Shown piece after piece: positions 32,947-39,786 of a stretch of 64,000 nt of DNA. The stretch's first letter is position 1, and every line of letters begins with the position of its first letter. Below the pieces are notes generated by a model. That model was not told the DNA's origin. It saw only the letters and a list, made by a program, of their open reading frames with translations, and did no database searches. A program made the translations under genes and the position numbers. This stretch comes from DAHUYF01 sp052143095 (lineage in GTDB: Bacteria > Pseudomonadota > Alphaproteobacteria > ATCC43930 > CGMCC-115725). The DNA lies in the NCBI GenBank assembly GCA_052143095.1, contig JBKQTR010000269.1, positions 1 to 64,000 of the forward strand. Reading direction: 5' to 3'.

Positions 32947-32968
32947 TGCAATTGCGAACCATTCGCAA
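32947..32968 (-). promoter_or_regulatory. Fur-like box upstream of cupredoxin-FTR1 operon
   Basis: On the minus strand the site reads TTGCGAATGGTTCGCAATTG followed by CA, 26 bases before the cupredoxin ATG. It differs from the site at 29222-29243 in only three of 22 positions. Two near-identical sites in front of two iron-uptake units is strong evidence that they are functional operators. Confidence 0.7.
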
Positions 32969-33014
32969 ATTAGCGCCTGCCGCGTCCGAGGGCAAGAGAA
33001 TTTCTTCCAGGGAG

Positions 33015-33809
33015 CTAGCCATCCACGCCGGCCCAGCGCTCGACGATCGCCTGCAGCGCGGCGAGGCCATCGGTCAGCGCGGCCGGCCCCGGCTGCAGGA
33101 TCAGCGGCGATTTGATCTCGAAGATCGCGCCGTCGCGCACCGCCGGCACAGCGGCGAAGCCCGGCCGGGCGCTCACCCGCTCCGGCCTGAACTTCTTGCC
33201 GCACCAGGAGCCGATGATCACATCGGGCCGGCGGGCGACGACCTCTTCGGCGGCGACGATCCGATCCTTGGCCGCGCCCTGCCGCGCGCGCTCGGCAAAG
33301 ATGTCGATGCCGCCGGCGCAGTCGATCAGCTCGGACACCCAGCCGATACCGGTGATCAGCGGCGCGTCCCATTCCTCGAAGAAGATCCGGGGCCGCCGGG
33401 CAAGGCGCGTGCCGCGCCGGCGCGCAGCGGCAAGGCCGGCCTCGAGGCTGCAGGCCAGACGGTCCGCCCGCTCGCCCGCCGCCACCAGGACACCGATGAG
33501 GCGGATCATGTCGAGAATGCCGGCAAGGTTGCGCTGGTTGAAGGCGTGCACCGCGATGCCGAGTCGGATGAGCGCGGCGACGATATCCGCCTGCAGATCC
33601 GAGAAGGCGAGGACCAGATCGGGCGCCAGCGCCAGGATCTTGCCGATATCCGCCGAGGTGAAGGCGCTCACCCGCGGCTTCTCGCGCCGCGCCCGGGGCG
33701 GCCGGACGACATAGCCGGAAATGCCGACGATGCGCGCCTGCTCGCCCAGCAGATAGAGCGTCTCGACCGTCTCCTCGGTCAGGCAGACGATGCGCTGGGG
33801 CGGGAACAT
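33015..33809 (-). CDS. BtuF-like cobalamin/siderophore-binding-type protein lacking a signal peptide
   Basis: The 264-residue protein matches the Peripla_BP_2 fold of B12 and siderophore binding proteins: RIVCLTEETVETLYLLGEQA, IVGISGYVVRPP, ILALAPDLVLAFSDLQADIV, PRIFFEEWDAPLITGIGWVS, then RRPDVIIGSWCGKKF. It starts at its first strand and has no signal peptide, so it may be cytoplasmic or the start may be wrong; the upstream sequence is the VOC gene, leaving no room for a signal. It is the fourth gene of a cupin - enoyl-CoA hydratase - VOC - BtuF-like operon, 15 bases after the VOC gene. Confidence 0.8.
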   Translation of the reverse strand: MFPPQRIVCLTEETVETLYLLGEQARIVGISGYVVRPPRARREKPRVSAFTSADIGKILALAPDLVLAFSDLQADIVAALIRLGIAVHAFNQRNLAGILDMIRLIGVLVAAGERADRLACSLEAGLAAARRRGTRLARRPRIFFEEWDAPLITGIGWVSELIDCAGGIDIFAERARQGAAKDRIVAAEEVVARRPDVIIGSWCGKKFRPERVSARPGFAAVPAVRDGAIFEIKSPLILQPGPAALTDGLAALQAIVERWAGVDG

Positions 33810-33824
33810 CGGCGGCGGCGCGGC

Positions 33825-34601
33825 TCAGCGCTCGCTCACCAGCCGCAGGCGCGTGCCGCCGATCGTGACCTCATTGCCGCTGACCGCGCAGGAGCGCCGT
33901 CGCGCCTCGGCGAGGATCCGCGCCGGGTCGGCAGCGTCGATGTCGAGACCGGCGAGGCCCTCGCCGCGGCCGTCGGCTGCGGCGACGAAGCGCAACCGGC
34001 CGAGATCGAGCGCGATCTCCGGCGTGCCGGCGGCGCCGCGCGTCACCGGGCGCTCCAGTATCGCGCCCCAGCGCCGGGCCAGCGCCTCGGGATCGGTGCT
34101 TTGCAGCTCCGCCGCCAGCAGCGCGCGCGTGGTCGCGGTGCGGACGAAATCCTGCCAATGCGGGCCGGCGGGGTGGTAGGGGCCGTCGAGGCGGGCGCCA
34201 TCCAGCGTGTGGTTGAGCTCGAGCATGGCGCCGCCGGTGTCGCGGGGGTGGAGCTGCAGGCCGGTATAGCTCTCGTAGCCGAGCGGGTTGGCGATGCGCA
34301 CGCCGAACCTCGCCATATGGTCACGGCGGCGCTCGATATCGTCGCAATCCAGGATCACCATATAGCCGCCGTCGCCGCCGCGGCGCTCGAGATAGCGCCC
34401 GGCGGCGGTGCCGGGGCGGGTCGGCGCCACCACTTCGAGAAAGCTCCGGCCGAGCGGCAGCAGCGCGTTGACCAGGCCGTAGCGCGCGACATTGCCGTCG
34501 CGGTAACAGACGGCAAGGCCGAGGATGGCAGCGAGATCGGCGAGGACGGGCTCGAGCGCGCCGGCCACCAGGCAGATCTGGCGCAGCCGCAGATAGCCCA
34601 T
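33825..34601 (-). CDS. VOC-family (glyoxalase-like) protein
   Basis: The 258-residue protein has two vicinal-oxygen-chelate modules: LRLRQICLVAGALEPVLADL at the start, HPRDTGGAMLELNHTLDG in the middle and a C-terminal repeat with IALDLGRLRFVAAADGRGEG. The family uses a metal for isomerase, lyase or dioxygenase reactions; this member resembles the Glyoxalase_3-like group and the substrate is unknown. Its ATG lies one base after the enoyl-CoA hydratase stop (TGAGATG), so it is translationally coupled and probably shares that pathway. Confidence 0.8.
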   Translation of the reverse strand: MGYLRLRQICLVAGALEPVLADLAAILGLAVCYRDGNVARYGLVNALLPLGRSFLEVVAPTRPGTAAGRYLERRGGDGGYMVILDCDDIERRRDHMARFGVRIANPLGYESYTGLQLHPRDTGGAMLELNHTLDGARLDGPYHPAGPHWQDFVRTATTRALLAAELQSTDPEALARRWGAILERPVTRGAAGTPEIALDLGRLRFVAAADGRGEGLAGLDIDAADPARILAEARRRSCAVSGNEVTIGGTRLRLVSER

Positions 34602-34602
34602 C

Positions 34603-35394
34603 TCAGCGCCCCCTGAACACCGGCGGACGCTTCTCGACGAAGGCGGCGGCGGCCTCGCGGTGATCCTCGGTCTGGGCGCAGCAGCTGTGGCGCAACGCCT
34701 CGGCATCCATCACCTCGGCAAGCCCGGCGCGCTCGGCGAGGTTCATGTTCTGCTTGATGTAGCCAAGGGTGACGCGAGGTCCCTGCGCCAGCGAGAGGGC
34801 AAGCGCGCGCGTCTCGGCCTCGAGCGCGCCGTCGGCGACGGTGCGGTTGACCAGGCCCAGCGCCAGCGCCTCGGCGGCGCCGAGCACCGGCGAGGTGAGA
34901 TAGAGCTCGCGCGCCTTGGCGGGGCCGACGAGCTGGGTTAGGAACCAGCTGCCGCCGAAATCGCCGGAGAGCGCCACCTTGGCGAAGGCGGTGGTGAGGC
35001 GCAGCGTGTCGCTGGCGATGCGGAGATCGCAGGCAAGTGCCAGCGACAGGCCGGCGCCGGCGACGGGTCCGCGCAGCATGGCGATGGTCGGCTTCGGCAT
35101 CTCGTGCAGCAGGCGCGAGACCTCCATGCGCCGGCGCAGATCCTGGACGCGCTCGTCGAAGCTGTCGCTGCGTGTGCCGCGTTCGGCCATCGCCTTGACG
35201 TCGCCGCCGGCGCAGAAGCCGCGCCCGGCGCCGGCGAGCACGACGACGCCGACCGCGGGATCGGCGGCGGCGCGGCCGACCGCGTCGAAGAGGTCCTGCA
35301 GCATCTCGCCGTTGAGCGCGTTGAGCCGCTCCGGCCGGTTCATGGTCAGGGTCAGCACGCCCTCGTCGAGCGTTTCCAGGAGCGTGCGATCCAT
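34603..35394 (-). CDS. enoyl-CoA hydratase/isomerase family protein
   Basis: The 263-residue crotonase-fold enzyme shows the oxyanion-hole motifs VVLAGAGRGFCAGGDVKAMA (about 51-70) and RGPVAGAGLSLALACDLRIA (about 107-126), followed by FAKVALSGDFGGSWFL with the conserved Asp and Gly-Gly. It acts on acyl-CoA, but the specific reaction cannot be told from sequence alone. It stands between a cupin gene (36-base gap) and a coupled VOC gene, suggesting breakdown of a small organic acid. Confidence 0.9.
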   Translation of the reverse strand: MDRTLLETLDEGVLTLTMNRPERLNALNGEMLQDLFDAVGRAAADPAVGVVVLAGAGRGFCAGGDVKAMAERGTRSDSFDERVQDLRRRMEVSRLLHEMPKPTIAMLRGPVAGAGLSLALACDLRIASDTLRLTTAFAKVALSGDFGGSWFLTQLVGPAKARELYLTSPVLGAAEALALGLVNRTVADGALEAETRALALSLAQGPRVTLGYIKQNMNLAERAGLAEVMDAEALRHSCCAQTEDHREAAAAFVEKRPPVFRGR

Positions 35395-35430
35395 CTCTGC
35401 CTCTGTGTCATTGTGCGGGAGCGGCGCCGG

Positions 35431-35856
35431 CTATTTCGCCGGCGCCGGCTCGGTGCGCTTGGCGGCGGCGGGAGCGGCGGTCTCGACCGTCTCGAAGCTG
35501 CCGGGGAGCGTGATCTCGATCAGCTCGAGATCGTCGGAATGGTCGAGCTCGGCATGGCGGATGCCGGGTGGCTGGTGGACGCAGCTGCCGGCCTCGGCGG
35601 TGACCACGCCGACGCCCTCATACTCGAATTTCACCCAGCCTTTGAGCACGTAGTACATCTGGAAATCGAGATGGTGCTGATGCCAGCCGAAGCCGCCATG
35701 CTGGCCGGGCTTGGCGCGGACGATATGCGCCATCGCCTTGCCGTCGGTCGCCTCCTCGATGCCGAGATCGCGATACTCGAAGCAGGAGCGCAGCCCACCA
35801 TCCCTATAGACGGCGTCCTTGGCATGCGCGGCCGAGAATTTCATCGTTTTGCCCAT
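35431..35856 (-). CDS. cupin-domain protein
   Basis: The 141-residue protein has a single cupin barrel: GFGWHQHHLDFQMYYVLKGW (metal-binding His pair), then VTAEAGSCVHQPPGIRHAEL with the second His. It is a likely metal-binding small enzyme or sensor. The C-terminal 20 residues are low-complexity (TAAPAAAKRTEPAPAK). GGGAGGAG before the ATG at 35854-35856 is a strong ribosome site. It heads the operon with enoyl-CoA hydratase, VOC and BtuF-like genes. Confidence 0.88.
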   Translation of the reverse strand: MGKTMKFSAAHAKDAVYRDGGLRSCFEYRDLGIEEATDGKAMAHIVRAKPGQHGGFGWHQHHLDFQMYYVLKGWVKFEYEGVGVVTAEAGSCVHQPPGIRHAELDHSDDLELIEITLPGSFETVETAAPAAAKRTEPAPAK

Positions 35857-36052
35857 GGCGCTCTCCTCCCGGGAACAGCCAAGCATTCTAGAGCAGGGGA
35901 AAAGGCTTGGCCACCGAAGGGCCCAAAGTGCCCGGGAGACGCGGTTTTTTTCCGTGCCCAGCGCGCCCTTCGCTCCTTTTCCCGCGCCTCGGCGTCCCGT
36001 CGGTGACAAATCTGCGAACATCTTGGGCACCGTCATCCGCCTCGCAACCGGC

Positions 36053-36397
36053 CTAAGCCGCCACGACACTGATACGCGCCGCCGCTCGCGAGCGCGGTTT
36101 TTTCCTGATGATGATCTCGACGTCTCGATCGAGCGCTGTCAGGAACGTCATCAGTCGCTCGACAGAGAAACCTTCCAGCTTGTAGCGCCGCAACGCCGAG
36201 ACCTTCGGCTGGTTGATGTGGAGGAGCTCGGCCGCCATCGCCTGGGTCAGTCGACGTTGCTCGACAATTCGATTGATGGCGTAGGCCAATCGGAGTTTTG
36301 TCTGCCGTTCTTCCGCATCCGGGTAGCCCAGATCGGCGAATACATTAGCGGTGCCGCGGACGATCTTATCCGCCGTTTCACTATTTCGGTTTGCCAT
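36053..36397 (-). CDS. higA: HigA-type antitoxin, XRE family
   Basis: The 114-residue protein has a helix-turn-helix of the XRE/HTH_37 type at about 47-85 (INRIVEQRRLTQAMAAELLH, INQPKVSALRRYKLEGFSVE). It neutralises the toxin and represses the operon. Its start overlaps the toxin gene end by 17 bases, and the toxin-first order is typical of higBA. The ATG at 36395-36397 is preferred over an earlier frame start; the symbol is given by family and arrangement. Confidence 0.88.
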   Translation of the reverse strand: MANRNSETADKIVRGTANVFADLGYPDAEERQTKLRLAYAINRIVEQRRLTQAMAAELLHINQPKVSALRRYKLEGFSVERLMTFLTALDRDVEIIIRKKPRSRAAARISVVAA

Positions 36398-36743
36398 GGC
36401 GTGCCTCGTAATCCTCGCGTGCAACCCTCAAACGCTTCTCGATGAGATCGACATCGCCTTGCGCCGTCTTGATGCCTCTCGGAGATTTCTTTTGGAAGGC
36501 GTGCAGCACATAAACGACCTCTCGGAAACGCACGGTGTAGACGGCCCGGTAGGCATTTCCGTCGTGATCCTCGACGACCTCGAACACGCCCGGACCCTGT
36601 CCCTTCCAAGGCTTGGCAGCAGGGTGCCTTCCGCCAAACTGTGCGATTCCTAGGGCGTTGCCCATCTCGTCCTTCACCGGCTCGGGAAATTGCAAGAAGT
36701 CCCTTTTGGACGATCCGATCCAATCGAGGGGCTTCTCGCCCAT
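36381..36743 (-). CDS. higB: HigB/RelE-type toxin (Gp49-like)
   Basis: The 120-residue protein matches the phage-derived Gp49-like/HigB ribosome-dependent RNase group: KPLDWIGSSKRDFLQFPEPV, DEMGNALGIAQFGG, KPWKGQGPGVFEVVEDHDGN, AYRAVYTVRFREVVYVLHAF and QKKSPRGIKTA. The promoter at 36767-36795 predicts a transcript starting close to an earlier in-frame ATG (36759-36761), so I take the next ATG at 36741-36743; family members start there too. It is followed by the overlapping antitoxin gene. Confidence 0.85.
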   Translation of the reverse strand: MGEKPLDWIGSSKRDFLQFPEPVKDEMGNALGIAQFGGRHPAAKPWKGQGPGVFEVVEDHDGNAYRAVYTVRFREVVYVLHAFQKKSPRGIKTAQGDVDLIEKRLRVAREDYEARHGKPK

Positions 36744-36766
36744 AGCCAAGGTTCGAGCCATCGCAA

Positions 36767-36795
36767 AATATCCCATTTCTGGGATAAAATGTCAA
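36767..36795 (-). promoter_or_regulatory. higBA promoter with embedded operator
   Basis: On the minus strand TTGACA (36790-36795), a 17-base spacer and GATATT (36767-36772) form a good sigma-70 promoter. The perfect inverted repeat TATCCCATTTCTGGGATA (36769-36786) covers the spacer and -10, so bound antitoxin would block RNA polymerase. Confidence 0.75.
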
Positions 36796-36898
36796 CTCGA
36801 TCAGATGGACTTCTTTGCGCCAGCATGGATTGCTCTCGTTGCCATGATAATATGACGTAAGCGGAGGATCGTAAGGATTTCACGGGAAGGGATTGCCC

Positions 36899-37954
36899 AT
36901 GGACAGCTCGCGACGGGATTTCATCAGGCTTGGGGCGGTGGCGGCCGCGGTGGGGGCGGCGCTGCCGCACAGCGAGGCGCAGGCGACGGCGATGACGGTT
37001 CCGGTGAAGAACAGTGCCGCCGGCAAGCTGCGGCTGGTGACTTTCGCGCCCGATACGCATGCGGCGCCGCGCACCGGCATGGTGACGTCAAGCGGCAAGG
37101 TGATCGATCTCGGCCAGGCGGCGAAAAAGCACGGGATGCGCCTCTCCTTCGATCCCGCGCAGATGCTGCTGCTGATCGCCGGCGGCGAGCGCGCGCTGCA
37201 GGAGGTGCGGAAGCTCGCGGCCGAGGCCGGCGAGGACGGGCCGGCGCTCGCCGACGTGCGGCTGCTGCCGCCGATCCCGAAGCCGCCGCGCAACGTCTAT
37301 GCCGTCGGCTGGAACTATCTCGAGCATTTCGAGGAGGGCCAGGCGCTGCGCGAGCCCGACAAGAAGGTCGAGTATCCCGAGCATCCCGTGTTCTTCACCA
37401 AGGGTTCGCATGTGGTGAACGGGCCGTTCGATCCCATCCCGTTCGACCCGCAGGTCTCGACTGAGATCGATTGGGAGGGCGAGCTCGCCGTGGTCATCGG
37501 CAAGCATGGCCGCAACATTGCCGAGGCCGAGGCGATGACCTACGTCTTCGGCTATACGGTGATCAACGACACCACCGCGCGCGACGTGCAGATTAAGAAG
37601 CATGGCGGCCAGTGGTTCAAGGGCAAGAGCCTCGACGGCCACGGGCCGATGGGGCCGTGGATCATTCCCGCCGCCGAGCTCGACCCGGGCAATCTGCACC
37701 TGATCACCCGGGTCAACGGCGTGGTGAAGCAGGATGCCAGCACCAAGCAGATGTATTTCAAGGTGCCGCGCATCATCGCCGAGCTGTCCCAGGGGCTGAC
37801 GCTCGAGCCCGGCGACATCATCGCCACCGGCACGCCGCCCGGCGTCGGCGTCGCGCGCAAGCCGCCGGAATTCATGAAGCCGGGCGACGTCATGGAGACC
37901 GAGATCGTCGAGATCGGCATCATCCGCAACGTCATCCAGCAGATGCAGGCTTAG
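36899..37954 (+). CDS. fumarylacetoacetate hydrolase (FAH) family protein with Tat signal
   Basis: The 351-residue protein carries the FAH/2-hydroxyhepta-2,4-diene-1,7-dioate isomerase domain: NVYAVGWNYLEHFEE, STEIDWEGELAVVIGKHGRN with the metal-binding acidic residues, GYTVINDTTARDVQIKKHGG, SLDGHGPMGPWIIP, then GDIIATGTPPGVGVARKPPE. Unusually it begins MDSSRRDFIRLGAVAAAVGA, a twin-arginine signal, so it should work outside the cytoplasm, whereas most family members are cytosolic catabolic enzymes. The ATG at 36899-36901 follows GGAAGGG. Its stop overlaps the stop of a convergent transglutaminase gene. Confidence 0.88.
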   Translation: MDSSRRDFIRLGAVAAAVGAALPHSEAQATAMTVPVKNSAAGKLRLVTFAPDTHAAPRTGMVTSSGKVIDLGQAAKKHGMRLSFDPAQMLLLIAGGERALQEVRKLAAEAGEDGPALADVRLLPPIPKPPRNVYAVGWNYLEHFEEGQALREPDKKVEYPEHPVFFTKGSHVVNGPFDPIPFDPQVSTEIDWEGELAVVIGKHGRNIAEAEAMTYVFGYTVINDTTARDVQIKKHGGQWFKGKSLDGHGPMGPWIIPAAELDPGNLHLITRVNGVVKQDASTKQMYFKVPRIIAELSQGLTLEPGDIIATGTPPGVGVARKPPEFMKPGDVMETEIVEIGIIRNVIQQMQA

Positions 37955-38844
37955 CGATCGCCATCGGGCTCGGCGGTGACCTGAACCTCGACGCTCATGC
38001 CGAGGAAGGCGCCGGCCGGGCCGGTGAAGGAGCCGCTCAGCGGCACCGCCTGCGCCGGGTCGCGCGTCACCGCGACGCGGATCAGATTGCTGCCGCCGAC
38101 CAGCGCGTTGGTGGGATCGAACTCGACCCAGCCGGCACCGGGCAGGTAGATCTGCACCCAGGCATGGGTCTCGCCGCTGCCCACCAGCGTCTCGCCGCCG
38201 CCGCCGATGAGCTTCTCGTCATAGAGATAGCCCGAGACGAAGCGCGCGGCGAGGCCGAGGCTGCGCGCCGCCTCCATCATCAGCAGCGCATAGTCGCGGC
38301 AGCTCCCGGAGCGCGTCTTCAGCGTCTCCACCGGATCCTGCGTCCCCATCTCCTCGCGCCGGCGATAAGTGAACTGCTGGTGAATGGCGCGGGTGATGGC
38401 GAGGAGGATCGCCATGGTGCCGCGCGCGCGATCGGCGTCGACGAAAGGCCGCACCCAGAGATCGACGAGATGGTCGGGATCGGCGTAGTGGCGCTCGGCG
38501 GTGCGGCCGAGATCGACGACCTCGTCGGCGGCGTAGCTGAAGGGATACTGCTCGGCATAGGGCTCGAGCGCCAGCGCCTCGAGCGCCAGCGGATAGTGCT
38601 GGGCGCGGAAGGAGGAGGTAACCGTAAGCTCCGCGGCCTCGGCGTCGATCCGCGCCACCGCGATCGAGTTGCCGAAGACGTCATGCAGCCAGCGGATCGT
38701 CGCCGGCGGGCGGAAGGCCAGGGTGGCCTCGAGCAGGCGCAGATCGTGGCTGTCGCGCGGCCGGAACATCAGCCGGTGCTCGCCGAACGCGACCGGCGCG
38801 GCATAGCGATAGGCAGTTTTGTGGGTGACGGTCAGGATCGTCAT
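37951..38844 (-). CDS. transglutaminase-like cysteine protease/transferase (third of cluster)
   Basis: The 297-residue protein has the bacterial transglutaminase N-terminal beta domain (TVTHKTAYRYAAPVAFGEHR) and the papain-like core with a complete triad: Cys in GSCRDYALLMMEAARSLGLA, His in ETHAWVQIYLPGAGW and Asp in VEFDPTNALVGG. Such proteins are thought to act as peptidases or amide transferases on peptide or amide bonds. It is the last gene of the operon, 18 bases after another transglutaminase gene. Confidence 0.9.
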   Translation of the reverse strand: MTILTVTHKTAYRYAAPVAFGEHRLMFRPRDSHDLRLLEATLAFRPPATIRWLHDVFGNSIAVARIDAEAAELTVTSSFRAQHYPLALEALALEPYAEQYPFSYAADEVVDLGRTAERHYADPDHLVDLWVRPFVDADRARGTMAILLAITRAIHQQFTYRRREEMGTQDPVETLKTRSGSCRDYALLMMEAARSLGLAARFVSGYLYDEKLIGGGGETLVGSGETHAWVQIYLPGAGWVEFDPTNALVGGSNLIRVAVTRDPAQAVPLSGSFTGPAGAFLGMSVEVQVTAEPDGDR

Positions 38845-38862
38845 GGCGGCGGCAACCTGGCC

Positions 38863-39786
38863 TCAGCCCAGCGCGGGATCGCGCTGCTTGGCGGCGTCGG
38901 TCCCGGCGCCGTTGTCGAGGTCGGTGACGCTGACGGCGACGCTGAGGGTGTGGCTGCGGCCGCCGAGAATGACGCCGTGCAACGGCATCGCATCCGAGAA
39001 GTCGCGGCCATAGGCGACCACGACATGATCGGCGGCGACGACGAGATCGTTGGTGGGGTCGAATTCGACCCAGCCGAGCGCGGCGCCGCACCAGGCGGAG
39101 ACCCAGGCATGGCTCGCGTCATAGCCGCGCCGCGCGGCGCCGCCCTCGGGCGGGGTGGTGCGCAGATAGCCCGAGACATAGCGCGCCGGCAGGCCGAGGC
39201 CGCGCAATCCCGCGATCATGAGATGAGCGAAGTCCTGGCAGACGCCGCGGCGGGTGGCGATCACCTCCGCCACCTTGGTCGATACCGTGGTGGCATTCGG
39301 CGTGTAGGCGAAATCCTCATGGATGCGCCGGGTGAGGTCGCGCAGCGCCGCGACGATCGGCCGGCCGGCGACAAAGGACGGGGCGGCGTAGAGGCTGGCG
39401 CGCTCCTCCAGCCCGGCCAGCGGCGAGGGATAGACGAACTCGGCCACCGCCGGCGACGACGGGAAGCCGTCGCCCTGCATCGCCGCGCGGATCGTCTCCC
39501 AGCCCGGCCCGTCCTCGCTCGGCGCGCGGCGCGTCACCTCGACCTTGGCGTCGAGCGTCACCGAGAACTCGCTGTGCGTCGCCTCGATGGCGACGTGATG
39601 GACGACATTGCCGAAATGATCGACGAACATGTGCTGGCGCGCCGGCAGCGGTGCCACGGTCAGCGTCTGGCCGCGCGAGCGCTGGCCGCGGGTGGTGATC
39701 GGCGTCAGCCGCAGCAGATGCAGGCCGAGATCCACCGGCGTGCGGTAGCGGTAGACGGTCTCGTGGCGGATGGCGTAGCGCTTCAC
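38863..39786 (-). CDS. transglutaminase-like cysteine protease/transferase (second of cluster)
   Basis: The 307-residue protein starts at GTG 39784-39786, whose bases overlap the stop of the ATP-grasp gene (GTGA). It has the N-terminal domain AIRHETVYRYRTPVDLGLHL and a complete triad: Cys in GVCQDFAHLMIAGLRGLGLP, His in ASHAWVSAWCGAALGW, Asp in VEFDPTNDLVVA. The longer 1056-codon open frame upstream is only a shadow of the ATP-grasp gene. Coupling implies co-production with the ATP-grasp protein. Confidence 0.9.
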   Translation of the reverse strand: MKRYAIRHETVYRYRTPVDLGLHLLRLTPITTRGQRSRGQTLTVAPLPARQHMFVDHFGNVVHHVAIEATHSEFSVTLDAKVEVTRRAPSEDGPGWETIRAAMQGDGFPSSPAVAEFVYPSPLAGLEERASLYAAPSFVAGRPIVAALRDLTRRIHEDFAYTPNATTVSTKVAEVIATRRGVCQDFAHLMIAGLRGLGLPARYVSGYLRTTPPEGGAARRGYDASHAWVSAWCGAALGWVEFDPTNDLVVAADHVVVAYGRDFSDAMPLHGVILGGRSHTLSVAVSVTDLDNGAGTDAAKQRDPALG

